Shown: in pieces, positions 49,140-59,300 of the stretch
How the letters are laid out: every line of letters starts with the position of its first letter
How positions within the stretch are numbered: the stretch's first letter is position 1
Assembly (NCBI RefSeq): GCF_001649575.2
Contig: NC_051445.1
Span: 25,696,469-25,760,468, forward strand
DNA from: Kryptolebias marmoratus
Taxonomy: Eukaryota; Chordata; Actinopteri; Cyprinodontiformes; Rivulidae
Reading direction: 5' to 3'
Length of the DNA stretch: 64,000 nt
Notes under the pieces: model-generated
The model's input: only the letters and a program-made list of their open reading frames with translations
Told to the model about the DNA's origin: nothing
Database searches by the model: none
Translations under genes and position numbers: made by a program

Positions 49140-49870
49140 TCGACTGTCAGCCCAACAAGATGGCTGCCACAGCCAACAGAGCTGGAAAACCACACACATG
49201 GCTGGAACTCAGAGCCAATAGTGGGTGTGGTGGGAGTAACACACATTCTGAGCTCCAGCAGATTGCACAAGATCTTTATTTTAAAATTTTTCCACTACCT
49301 AGTCTGAGTCAAATCTATCTGTTAGCAAAGAAATCTCACGAACCACTCGGTGGAGTTTAACTAAACTTTCAGGAAATAACCATTAGATGTACATTTACAG
49401 CTGATTAACTTTTGGAGTCAACCCCATTCAAGATGGCTGTCACAGCTAATCAACTTAAGCCACATAAAAATCGCTAAAACTCAGCCAGTTTTATAGACAC
49501 TGAGCTACAACTTGGTGTGGAAGTAGCCGATAGTCATTCTTAACACATATTCCAAGTGCTACTGATTGTGCCAAAGCTTAAGCTTCAACAGTTGGAGTCA
49601 TATCTCTTTGTCTGTTAGCACAAAATCTTATGAACCACTGGATGGATTTTATTGAAACTTTCAGAAAACAATTATTAGATGTACATGTAGAACTAATTAC
49701 CATTTGGAGTCCACCCCATTCAAGACATCCACCATAGCTAATGATCCCAGGGAAACGCATAAATAGTTATAACTCAGTCATTTTTACAGGTATTGAGCTA
49801 AAGTTTTATGTGGTAGTAGCTGAGAGCCATTCACAACACATACTCTGTGCGTGACATTTTTCAAAATCGC
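49140..49870 (-). repeat. Modular hairpin-tailed repeat, partial plus two modules, reverse orientation
   Basis: The complement of the module landmarks is clear at 49320-49560 and 49610-49850 (caagatggctgtcacagct, tcacgaaccactcgg, tagatgtacatgtag). A partial copy lies at 49140-49260. Confidence 0.8.
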
Positions 49871-50294
49871 ATGAGATAGCACGTAATATTATATTTGAGG
49901 TTTTTGACCATCAGTACAACTCTTTCCTCAGATGCACAGTGTTTAAAACTCTGGCATTAAGGCAGCGGGAGATAAGCACTCCCCTTAAGGAATGCTATGC
50001 CTTGATTTTTTTCTTTAACACAAATCTGGATAACCTTTTACTCACACAGTTGATCAAATTAAATGTCTTGATTATAAAAGTTTTTTACCACTTGGTCTCT
50101 CAAGAAGTCTATGAAGTTTTAACCGAACCAGAAACTGGGATTATTTGGATTTCGCCCTCACTGTTTGTAAACCATACACGTAACTGATATCATGGTCATA
50201 ACAGATTTCCAACTTTATTGATTCTCCAGTCACTCAGACACTGGAACATTGTTGCTCATACATCCCAAGTAGCAGCTCAATAAAAACAATCCGC

Positions 50295-51508
50295 TTTGAT
50301 ACAAAATAAAAGACCTTTATTAAGAGGCTATACATTAAATGCTGATAAAGATATAATTATTAGAAAAAGTAAAAACATGGCTGGTTGTCAGCTGAGCCTT
50401 GAACACAATGATACGATGTCAGAGCTTCAACACCAGTTCCTTTCTGTAAATTTTGATGGCGTGCCGCGTCAGGAAGTTCATACGAAAATAAGGACCAGAG
50501 CTGACTTTCAGGGTAATGCAGTTGAGCCTTTCAGTGCAGGGATAGTTTTGTGCAAGATATGACTTAGTAACAACAAAGAGACTGCACTTTACACGTGTCA
50601 GAGGAAACGGTGTGAGAGGAACATCCAGCAGTGATGAACTGAGTCGTTATCAAACCACGGTTGGACCACAGCGCGTTTCATGACAGACTGTGGGAACTGG
50701 AGTCACCGAACCGCATCCTCTTCAAGCTAATACCTTCAACTAAAGAGAGCACCAACAGGCAGAATGTGAAGCTCATGTTCACTGCCCTCTCTGGTCCACA
50801 GGACTGGAACTAACAGCGTCGTAGAATACAGGAGGAATGGATGTAAGAGAACAAACTCAGCACCTGTGTAGCATAGTGTCTTTAACATGACAACAACAAA
50901 AAAATAAACCTTTCTTGAAAATTTTCTAGGTAGGAAAAATATTCAGTGCAGCCCGGAAGGAAAAGTTAATTCACACGTTTTTTACATCCGCCTGTTTCTC
51001 CAAACGTTTCTTAATCAAATATTCAGAATAAAACATCGTTACAGAGCCCAAACCTGCCGCACGAAAATATAATCCCTGCTGGAATAGGATGCGGATGACT
51101 TCCAGTGATCGACAAAGTCAGTTTAAAGCAGACACGCTCTCAGCTCGTACCTGGGCTGTGGAGCACGCGTACGTGCCTGCTCTGGTGAGGCAAAGATCTC
51201 TGAACAATCCAAAAACGTGACATTAACTGTTTTTGGTGCAAGCCAGAAAAAAGGGGCCACTGTCAGCGGTGAACTTCAGTAAAACTACAGCAGGTGATGC
51301 CAAAAAAAACCCCAAAACAAGCAAAAATCTATAAGTAGGTAGGCACCATCTCTGCATGAAAACATAAAAACGGCAATTATTTGATCAGCTGGACAAACGA
51401 TCAGCGCAGCGGGGAGGAGATAAACTCTTAATGTACATGTCTAAAGTGTCTTGGCCTGTCCTGAATCAGCTGCTGGGGTCCTGCAGAGAGGGGTGGGGGG
51501 GTGAATAT
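50295..51508 (-). other. znf706: znf706 3'UTR with candidate poly(A) signal
   Basis: A minus-strand AATAAA (tttatt at 50316-50321) would end a 1.2-kb 3'UTR. No repeat recognised inside; the extent is inferred. Confidence 0.5.
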
Positions 51509-51604
51509 TTATGCTTCCACGCCTTCCAGCTCTGGGGGCATCGGGGACTTTGGATGCTTGCTTTCAAAGTGCTGCTTGAAGGTCTTCGGGTCAGGCATTT
51601 GTGT
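51509..51604 (-). CDS. znf706: znf706 coding exon 2
   Basis: 96 nt including the stop, acceptor CCCTTCTCAG. Carries the two zinc-binding histidines. Confidence 0.95.
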   Translation of the reverse strand, partial: TQMPDPKTFKQHFESKHPKSPMPPELEGVEA

Positions 51605-52853
51605 CTGAGAAGGGACAAAACAAGGCACAAAAGAGATTAGAAAAGAAGATGGAATCCGAGACGTTTTGGTTACTTTGTGCTTTTAATCTGTGGAGTCCAG
51701 CAGGCTCTTCCTGCAAACAGTAAAACTAATAAAAGGAAACGATGAAACAAAGCAAAGACTGAGATAAAAGAAAAACACTGTAAGGGCATAATAAACAGAA
51801 CAGATGGGGTTCCCCAAACAAAAACTCTTACAATAATAATATCTTATAATATAATAATCCATGTTAAGTGTGTCAACAATACGGAGGAGTTTTTAAATGA
51901 AAACCCCGAGTTAGTTAACCCAAACTGGAGGGAAACTGAGTTTTCAATTTCAGAACATCTCAGACTATCACCATGGTAACAGACTCTGTGACCTGATTAA
52001 CCAATCAGGTCGAAGCAGAGTTACTTCGTGATGTCTGACGTCAGAGGAATTTCTCACGCAGACTGGCTTTGCTCTCATTCTAAGATATTATTTTTATTTT
52101 TAGTTTGAATATTAGTGGCCTCATTTATCTAAGTGACAATCTAAAATAAACCCCTCAGATGTACCGCTCTCGTCACAACACAGTTTGTTTGTCGCACAGC
52201 CATATCATTTACAAAAATTTAGCATACATTTCTTGTGGTATTTTTTAAATTCCTGACAAACCTACGAATGCAGCAGTTTGAGTGGAACTCCAGCCACCTC
52301 AGAGCTCCTCCAACCGAAATCCAGATTCTTCGGTCCAAACACCGAATTTCCTCTTCCGTTTCGTGTAAACAGTCTTAAAGGAACACCACCCAGCACTACA
52401 AACTTTAGCCTAACCGGTAGAAAACTGAATATCATCGCTGCACGACTCCACCGACCTCAGTGTGAACTGATAACACAAGCTTCATTTGAATGCGACGGCA
52501 TCACAGCGAGGGCGAATCTACAGTTTCCACTCGTTTCAGGTGAGAAGTGTTTTTATGTTTGGACTTTCAAACCAAATATACAGCATTAAAGTACAATTAT
52601 TCAAACTCAAAATGGTTTTAATAACAAAAAGTCATTTTGAAAACACAAACGGAGGTCAAATATTCTAGAGGAAATAAAGATTTCCAAGCAGAATCATTCA
52701 AGCTATTAATGATGCTGTACATATATCTAACAGCTCTCGTACATATATAAATGTCCTTTAAAATGGCTGCAGTAATTTATATCATTAAAGCTTTTGATTT
52801 GATTTATTCCTTCTTTGATGATCAGAGAAGGAATCAAAATAAAGGACAGGTAG

Positions 52854-52897
<44 letters not shown>

Positions 52898-53460
52898 CCC
52901 CATAAACTGGAGACACAGAGGAGCTAAGGCCAGTATGTCACCAGGCTGTGACTGTACGCACGGTAATTTTCAGCTACAGTCTCACTGAATTCAGAGCGTT
53001 TGCAACCAAGTGACCAGCGAGCAGTCGTTTTTTTTTTTTTTTTTAAATCCCGACTTAATTTGGCTGCCCATCTTACAAAACTGCAGTCTTGGCTGCGCAC
53101 ATTATTTCACATTACTCCTTCCACATCATACCGGCCTCGGCCCGCTTCGCCCCCACCCCAACATTTCCACTTTAATTTACCTGAAGTAACTCGAGGCGGA
53201 CTTGTGTCAATACTGAGACCACCACCGTGTGTGTCATTACTGGAAGATACTTTCGCGGCCCTCCAGCTACCCATCGGGATCCAAACTTCCCGGTTAAAAG
53301 GCACGTTTACTACTTATTTACATACCCGACACACAGAGCACGTGTACACTAAAGCAGCCTTAGCTGCCGCTTTCTGGTCATGTCCTTTGGTCTTCTTTAT
53401 CTCTGCCAGCTTTTTGGCATTTTTCTGCTGGGACTGAAACTTCTGGTGCCCACGGGCCAT
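51509..53460 (-). CDS. znf706: Zinc finger protein 706 (complete, 2 coding exons, 76 aa)
   Basis: ZNF706 is a small conserved C2H2 protein; in mammalian embryonic stem cells it is reported to promote exit from self-renewal. Exons 53326-53460 (45 codons) and 51509-51604 (31 codons plus TAA) give 76 aa, exactly the human length. The N-terminal half is basic (MARGHQKFQSQQKNAKKLAE, GHDQKAAAKAAL) and resembles the SERF/4F5 family. The finger has Cys41, Cys44, His57 and His62 (C-x2-C-x12-H-x4-H), split between the exons after Arg45. The second exon reads TQMPDPKTFKQHFESKHPKS to EGVEA. The first exon's ATG follows an acceptor 14 bases upstream. Confidence 0.96.
52855..52896. repeat. (TA)n microsatellite
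   Basis: About 20 TA units, self-complementary. Confidence 0.95.
52960..53250. repeat. Second copy of the repeat at 17560-18110
   Basis: Shared phrases in the same order: aattttcagct, gtctcactgaattc, accaagtgaccagcgagc, ggctgcgcacattattt, ccaccccaacattt. A poly(T) run interrupts it at 53027-53044. Confidence 0.55.
53326..53460 (-). CDS. znf706: znf706 coding exon 1
   Basis: 135 nt, phase 0, donor TGTCGG|GTATGT. The transcribed exon starts near 53474 after CTTCCTCAG. Confidence 0.95.
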
Positions 53461-54232
53461 ATCTGACGCCACACCTGAGGAAGGACACGGGAATGTGATG
53501 AGGACATTAACAATCACTAACGCCTCAAACACTGCACAACCTTCCTCAGCTATGACTTTAGAGAAGGTGAGAGAAATGAATGAGACCTACAACACACTGC
53601 AGCTTAACCAGCTAAGGCTTGGATTAAAACAGACAAACAGTCACAACAGAAGAACTCTTGTCTCGTTGCATCAAAAGCTTAAAAATACGAAGGCGACTGT
53701 GGCTGTGAAACATCCCTCAGAACTGGGTTAATTGGCAGTTTTTTGGGTCACATGGATGAGGCAATTAACATGGAAATTTCCCCGAAGAAAATCAGACAGA
53801 AGATTTACTTAAAGTTATTACAGACATATTGTTAGAATTGGGTCAGTGTCACTCTGTCACTGATTGTAGGAACTTTTGTTATGGAGTTAGTGGCAAAGGA
53901 AGTGTCAATTCAGTCTGTTATTCATGACTAAATGAGCTAAATGCTGCTGCAGTACAAGATGTCCCACTTTAAAAACACATAGTTAAAAGCAACGATTGCA
54001 TATTAAAACACTTGCAATCGGAGTAACTCTATGAATGCAACACACAATTTGTGCACAAAAAAGTGGCACAAATGGCATTTCAAACTATTTCAAACACAAG
54101 CATTTTAATAGCCGGTTGCTAACCAGGTTAGCTACTAGCCAGAATAATACTAAGAAACTAATATAGTAAATATACATTTAAATAAACACCCGGCGTTAAG
54201 ATACACTAAAACATATTTCGCAGGCATCTCAC

Positions 54233-54420
54233 CAATAAAACAGTTGTATTTTCAAGACAGCCTCCAAGGTGAAATTAAAGAAACCTGACGTTTCTTTAAA
54301 CCCTCCGTCAATCCCAGCTGTTTGCCCATAGAACCCTAATGCGCATGCTCAGGATGTACACCGTGCTGCCTTCACGGTCTTCAGAAAAGCTTAGAGACAA
54401 CAGAGAAAACTTCTGACAAC
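54233..54420 (-). promoter_or_regulatory. znf706: Inferred znf706 noncoding first exon
   Basis: A donor TATTG|GTGAGATG at 54233/54232 on the minus strand, with upstream sequence richer in CpG. It would splice to 53474. Inferred from position only. Confidence 0.4.
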
Positions 54421-55900
54421 ACGTGAACGCAGCACAGCCAGCGTTGATGATTTCTCGTTCTGTGCAGAAAAAAAAAAACCTTTTAACATTTTAACATGGA
54501 AAGAATTAAAATCGCAAAACGCGCAGCGTTAATTAAACATTTATCCAAACGCAGATGACAGTTTTAGCTTCCCCGGAGCAAAATCAAAGGCCAGCCGCTA
54601 GATGTCACGGTGCAACTCGGAACAAGTTTCTACTGTCACCTGTGACACGTTTTCATGAGATGATGCCATCATCATGATGGCATTTAGACCTACAGACCGC
54701 CACAATATAGCAGACTGTGTTCAAAACATGTGTATTCAAAACTTAAGATGCGTTGATAATTACATACACCGAACTCAGCATGGATAATCAGGACATGTTT
54801 ATAGATAAACTCTGAAAAAGATTTCCTCTTCATTCTCCTAGAAAAGGAATTGTTTTGTTTTCTGTTGGAGAGATAAAAATAGACATCTATCAGCCAGATG
54901 TCACAAGGATTTGAAGCAGTGCACTTTCGAGTTAATATTTCATTGTTTAATTAGACTGCACACACCCATAAGACATTAATAAGACACATCACCTGGTCTC
55001 AAGATCTGGAAGCTATTAAAAAAAACATTAACTTTTCATAAAAATATTGATAAAAATGTGTGTCTTATTTGTCCAGGCTAATAAAACAATTCAACATTAC
55101 CTCTAAATGTACAGCTTCAAATTCTTGTGGCATCTGGCTGATAGATGTCTCTTTTTATCTCTTTAACAGAGTCCAACTCCGTCGTGCTCAGAGTATGAGT
55201 TGTGAATGACTCTCAGCTACCACCACATCACATTTTAACCCAATATCTGTAAAACTGACTGAGATATAGTCATTTGGGGCTTGGGCTGACTCGAAAGGGT
55301 AATCAGTCGTAAATATATATCCAATGGTTTATTTCTGCAAGTTTCATAAAAAATCCTGCAGTGGTTCATGAGATATTTTGCTAACAGACAGATGTAAGCA
55401 TTGACTCCAGCAGGTATTGTTAAAGCTTTAGGCCATAACCTTGTGCCGTGAGCAGCACTTTGAGTATAGTTGTGAATGACTCTCAGTTACCACCACGCCA
55501 GGCTTTAGTACAACATCTGTAAAACTGACTGAATTTTAGCCATCTTTGCTATTTCTAAGTTCAGCTGGCTGCGGCGTCCATCTTAGATTAGGTTGCCGCC
55601 AAAAATTAATTAGCTGTAATTGTTTTATTATTATTTTTTTCCCTAATATTCTTATTAAAATCCATTCAACGATTCATGATAGTTTGCTAACATTTTTGAC
55701 ATTGACTAGTTAAATTATTTTTTTAAAAAAAGGTTCTGCAAGTTTCATTAAAATCCATCAAGTGGTTCGTGAGATATTTTGCTAACAGACAGACACACGG
55801 GAAGAACATTATCGTCCGCCTTTGCCTTTGGCGGCGGGAGATAATTATTCATGAATTGGTGGCATATTAAAAATAACAAAATCTCATCTAACTCGTAGCC
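54421..55900. other. Intergenic region between znf706 and grhl2
   Basis: 54421-55130 shows nothing recognisable. 55170-55843 is two modular-repeat modules with the best-preserved hairpin tail. Confidence 0.65.
55170..55843 (+). repeat. Modular hairpin-tailed repeat, two modules with GC-rich tail hairpin
   Basis: Modules at 55190-55390 and 55460-55800 share cagctaccaccac, tctgtaaaactgactga and catgagatattttgctaaca. The tail at 55808-55843 reads attatcgtccgcctttg, then cctttggcggcgggagataa, which folds on itself. Confidence 0.85.
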
Positions 55901-55949
55901 CGCAGCAGGTTTTCTTTCTTTTTAAGGTGAAGCCGTTCGCCTGAGAATC

Positions 55950-56290
55950 CACCAATGGTCCCGAGTCCCCGCCCGCTCAGGACCGTCTGACCAATCAGGG
56001 AGGAGACTCTGGTTTCCGTGTTTGTCCCGCCTCTCCAGGTGCTGCGGAGCTCGTGTCTCATCTCCGCACCCTCCAACTGAAAACAAACCGAGTCCGGGCC
56101 ACAAAAGACGCCCGTATCCAGACCCTTTTTCCCGGAGACAGAGCACCGTGCAGCCGCTCAGCTCGTCACTTGACCGGCGAGGAGCCTCAGGTGGGCCCGC
56201 TGACTCTGGACCGGTTCTTATTGGTCCACACAAACTGGGCCGTTCCAACTAGAAAGGCCAGTTCCTCAGCAGAGTCCTGAAGGCATCACC
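55950..56290 (+). promoter_or_regulatory. grhl2: grhl2 promoter and 5'UTR
   Basis: CCAAT boxes at 55952-55956 and 55991-55995 and a GC box (CCCCGCCC, 55967-55974) precede a CpG-rich leader that ends at ATG 56291 (context ATCACC). ACCGGTT at 56210-56216 matches 7 of 8 bases of the Grainyhead site AACCGGTT. The start site probably lies around 56030-56090. Confidence 0.6.
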
Positions 56291-56304
56291 ATGGACATGG
56301 ACAG
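56291..56304 (+). CDS. grhl2: grhl2 coding exon 1
   Basis: Fourteen coding bases (MDMD plus AG) to donor ACAG|GTAAGA. The 5'UTR is on the same exon. Confidence 0.8.
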
Positions 56305-59300
56305 GTAAGAGACAGGCACTACATCAGGCCAAATAATAACTCGTGACAGCTTTAACACAGTAAAAACTTAGGTTTCTTATATTAAAGTACTTACATGCTG
56401 TCTTGAAAGTTGTGCAGATCAATTAATTTCTTTATGACTTCATCATCAAAGTATGTAGGCAAAACTGAAACCTAGTAGTGGACCTAAAAGGAGAAGAAAA
56501 AGGCTTCCAGGGCATTTCTGCTAAATTATTCTAAATGTACAGTGTTTAAAGAATGAGTCACTGAGGTGTAGATGGATCAGGGCTCTGCAACCTTCATGTT
56601 TAAAAGAACCAATAATAGGAATAATATTTTCTACTCAATACAGTTTGGATTCACAAAAACATACTTAATAGTTAGGCAGACAGAAATTAAAAACATGCAG
56701 TAGCATCATGGCATCGACTGAACACATTAAACGTATTAAATTAAACTAAAATAATCAACTGAATGTCTATCATGACTTCAAAAAGAATAAAAGTTATAAC
56801 AACACATTTCACACTCAGAGTTAAAAAAAAGCCTAAAGTTATCAAAAGACAACTTCTAAGTACTTAAACTGCTAAATCATTTATTAGAGGCAGGGCCCTA
56901 GTTATTCTCTTCATTTTTTTTTACATTGACAGTAATTTGCCTTCAATTTGTTGTAACTTGTGAGTGTTTGACTGAACTGTATGTCAGGAAGCTGCATGAA
57001 CAAAACAAATAAGACAAATAAGACATTTTTTTCAGACAAATCAGTGAAAACATGAGACATATTCAGCTATTTGTGGTAGTGAAACCAAGGGAATCCGTCC
57101 TTTTAGCAGTGACTGAGCTGAGCTCACACAGGCAGCTCATTAGTCATTCTGCTGCACACATTGCAAAATGTTTGAACAGGTAAATTGCGAAAATTATTGT
57201 TTTTTTTTATTGTAAATATCTGAATAAAAAAGACTCGGGTTTGTGTTGAACCTGTAAGAAGTTAGATGCCTCTTTATTGATGGGTAAAGGCTTTACCTTT
57301 TACTCTAACTAAGAACTAATTGTGCTCTGAAACTTAGATGTTGTGCACAGGGTCAATATAAGCCAGTTTTCAGTTAGTTTGTGTTAGTCAGATGTACAGT
57401 TTCCATCAGTTTGCACACCTCCTGCAGAGCCGATAATTAGAGAGCAGTTTGATGAGAAAGAGCCTGGGGCAGACCTGTTGGCTCCCTGACAGACTGACTC
57501 TGCTCTAACAACAAAGCCCGCTGCCTCTTCCTGCTCTCCTGCCATCCCAGCAGTAAACGACTGGTGGTGGTGGTGCCAAACGAGGTGTCGGTGGCCTCCT
57601 GCCGAGTGTTCAGTGGCGATGACGACGTGTGGAAGAGCTACCTGGAGAACCCGCTGAGTGCTGCCACCAAGGCCATGATGAGCATTGACGGGGATGAGGA
57701 GAGCACCGTGGCTCTGGGGATGCTTTACGACTACTACAAGGTGCCGAAAGCTCACCTGGCAGCTTGGTTCTGTTTGTATTTGTTCTGCGAGTATTTGGCA
57801 GCCTAACTCCTCCCGCACACTCTGGGCTGTTTTAGCCTTTCATCAAAACACCTTTGCTCTGTTTTTGTCTTCTTATGCCACTTTAACATTTTGCTAAGCT
57901 TTTGCTACTTTTAGCTTTTAGTCAGTGTTCTGTTTCTTTTTCAGTTCTGCTTCTCCAGCATATTTCCAGCAGTCTTTCAGGATTCAGCTTCTCAGTTTTC
58001 TTTCATTCTGCTGCTTCGCTGACAGATTCCCAAAGAGAGGAGGCCCACATTGAGCAGCTTTATTGAAACCAACAACAGCAGTCAGGACCTGCTGGATCCC
58101 ATCTCCCATGCCCGGATGGTGCCGGTTAACCTCTCGCTGAACAACAGCACCGCTACAGAACTTCACGGCTCCAAGCACGGAGCGTTGAGCCTGGCGGCAG
58201 ATCCCTTAGGAGGAGACGGGAAAGGTGGGGGCAGCGCACCTCTTGCTCTGGTCAAATCAGAAGGGCCGATGTCCATGGCGGTTTCTTGTTCTGGTGGCTC
58301 CTATCAAGAAGAACCTACAGGGCAGTTGAGGATGGCTTACGAGCAGAGCCACTACGACATGGGCCTCAGCAGTTACCTGAAAAACGAACACAGCAGCACA
58401 ATGGACAGCACGTACGAGGACTCTGTAGAAGAAGAGGTCAGGCTGGTTTACTGAGGGGAGCTTGATTATGTTTTGCTGTAGAGCCTTGGTCACATATAAT
58501 TTGTGGCCCCCTTTACTGGATGTTCATTTACATTTCCAATGCACTTTTCACAGATGTACCAGAGACGTTCTTCCTCAGGAGCTAATTCATCCAGCTATGA
58601 CCTGCCAGTGTAAGTTAACATCCAGACACATACTAATAAATGTGCAGACGATGCAAAGAAAAGGTTCACAGCTCCACGTCCAGTCAGTGTTCTGGTACAA
58701 AAGGATCAAGTAAACTAGAGAAACGGCACATTCTAGAGAAAATGTACCGTGAATGCTGAGTGCATGACTTGACTGAAGTCAGTGGAAGAAGCTAAAACTG
58801 AATTGGTGAAGTTAGAGGCTAAGGTGGACTAAACACAATCTGCAATAAGCTGAATAAAAGCTAGAAGCAACAGAACAGTAGCTAAAAGTTAAAATTAGAA
58901 AAACAGATGCTTAAGCTAAAATTAGCAAAGCGAATGTTAAATTTTGCAAAGCGGAAGTGAAACTTAGCAGCAAACAGATGGTAAATCTAAAATGAGCAAA
59001 ACTGTGGCAAAAGGCTGAAAGTAGAATAGTAGCTGAATTAATGTGCTTCAGTAAACTGACTCTGTTTTGTCTTCTTGTGCTATTGTTCTGCTACTTTTAG
59101 CATTTAGCTAGCCTTTTGCTACTTTATTCTTCCAGCTAGCCATTTGATACTTCTAGCTAACATTTTGCTTCTAGTTATGATTTTTATATATTCACCTTGC
59201 CCTTTGCTACCTTTTCTTTTTATCTATGCTTTTGGTAATTTTTTAGCTAGCTTTTTGATTCTTTTAGCTGCCATTTTGCTAGTTTTAGCTAGCATTTTGG

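Larger units (their letters stand above)
46561..50290. other. Intergenic region between ywhaz and znf706
   Basis: No gene recognised. It contains modular-repeat copies (47490-47875, 49140-49870), a GCTAAAAGTAGC minisatellite (48165-48560), and an AAACCGGTTA at 47235-47244 matching the Grainyhead consensus. The short ORF near 47006-47188 has no family resemblance. 46700-47200 and 48570-49100 show nothing else. Confidence 0.6.
51605..53325 (-). other. znf706: znf706 intron
   Basis: Contains a (TA)n tract at 52855-52896 and the repeat at 52960-53250. The rest shows nothing recognisable. Confidence 0.65.
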
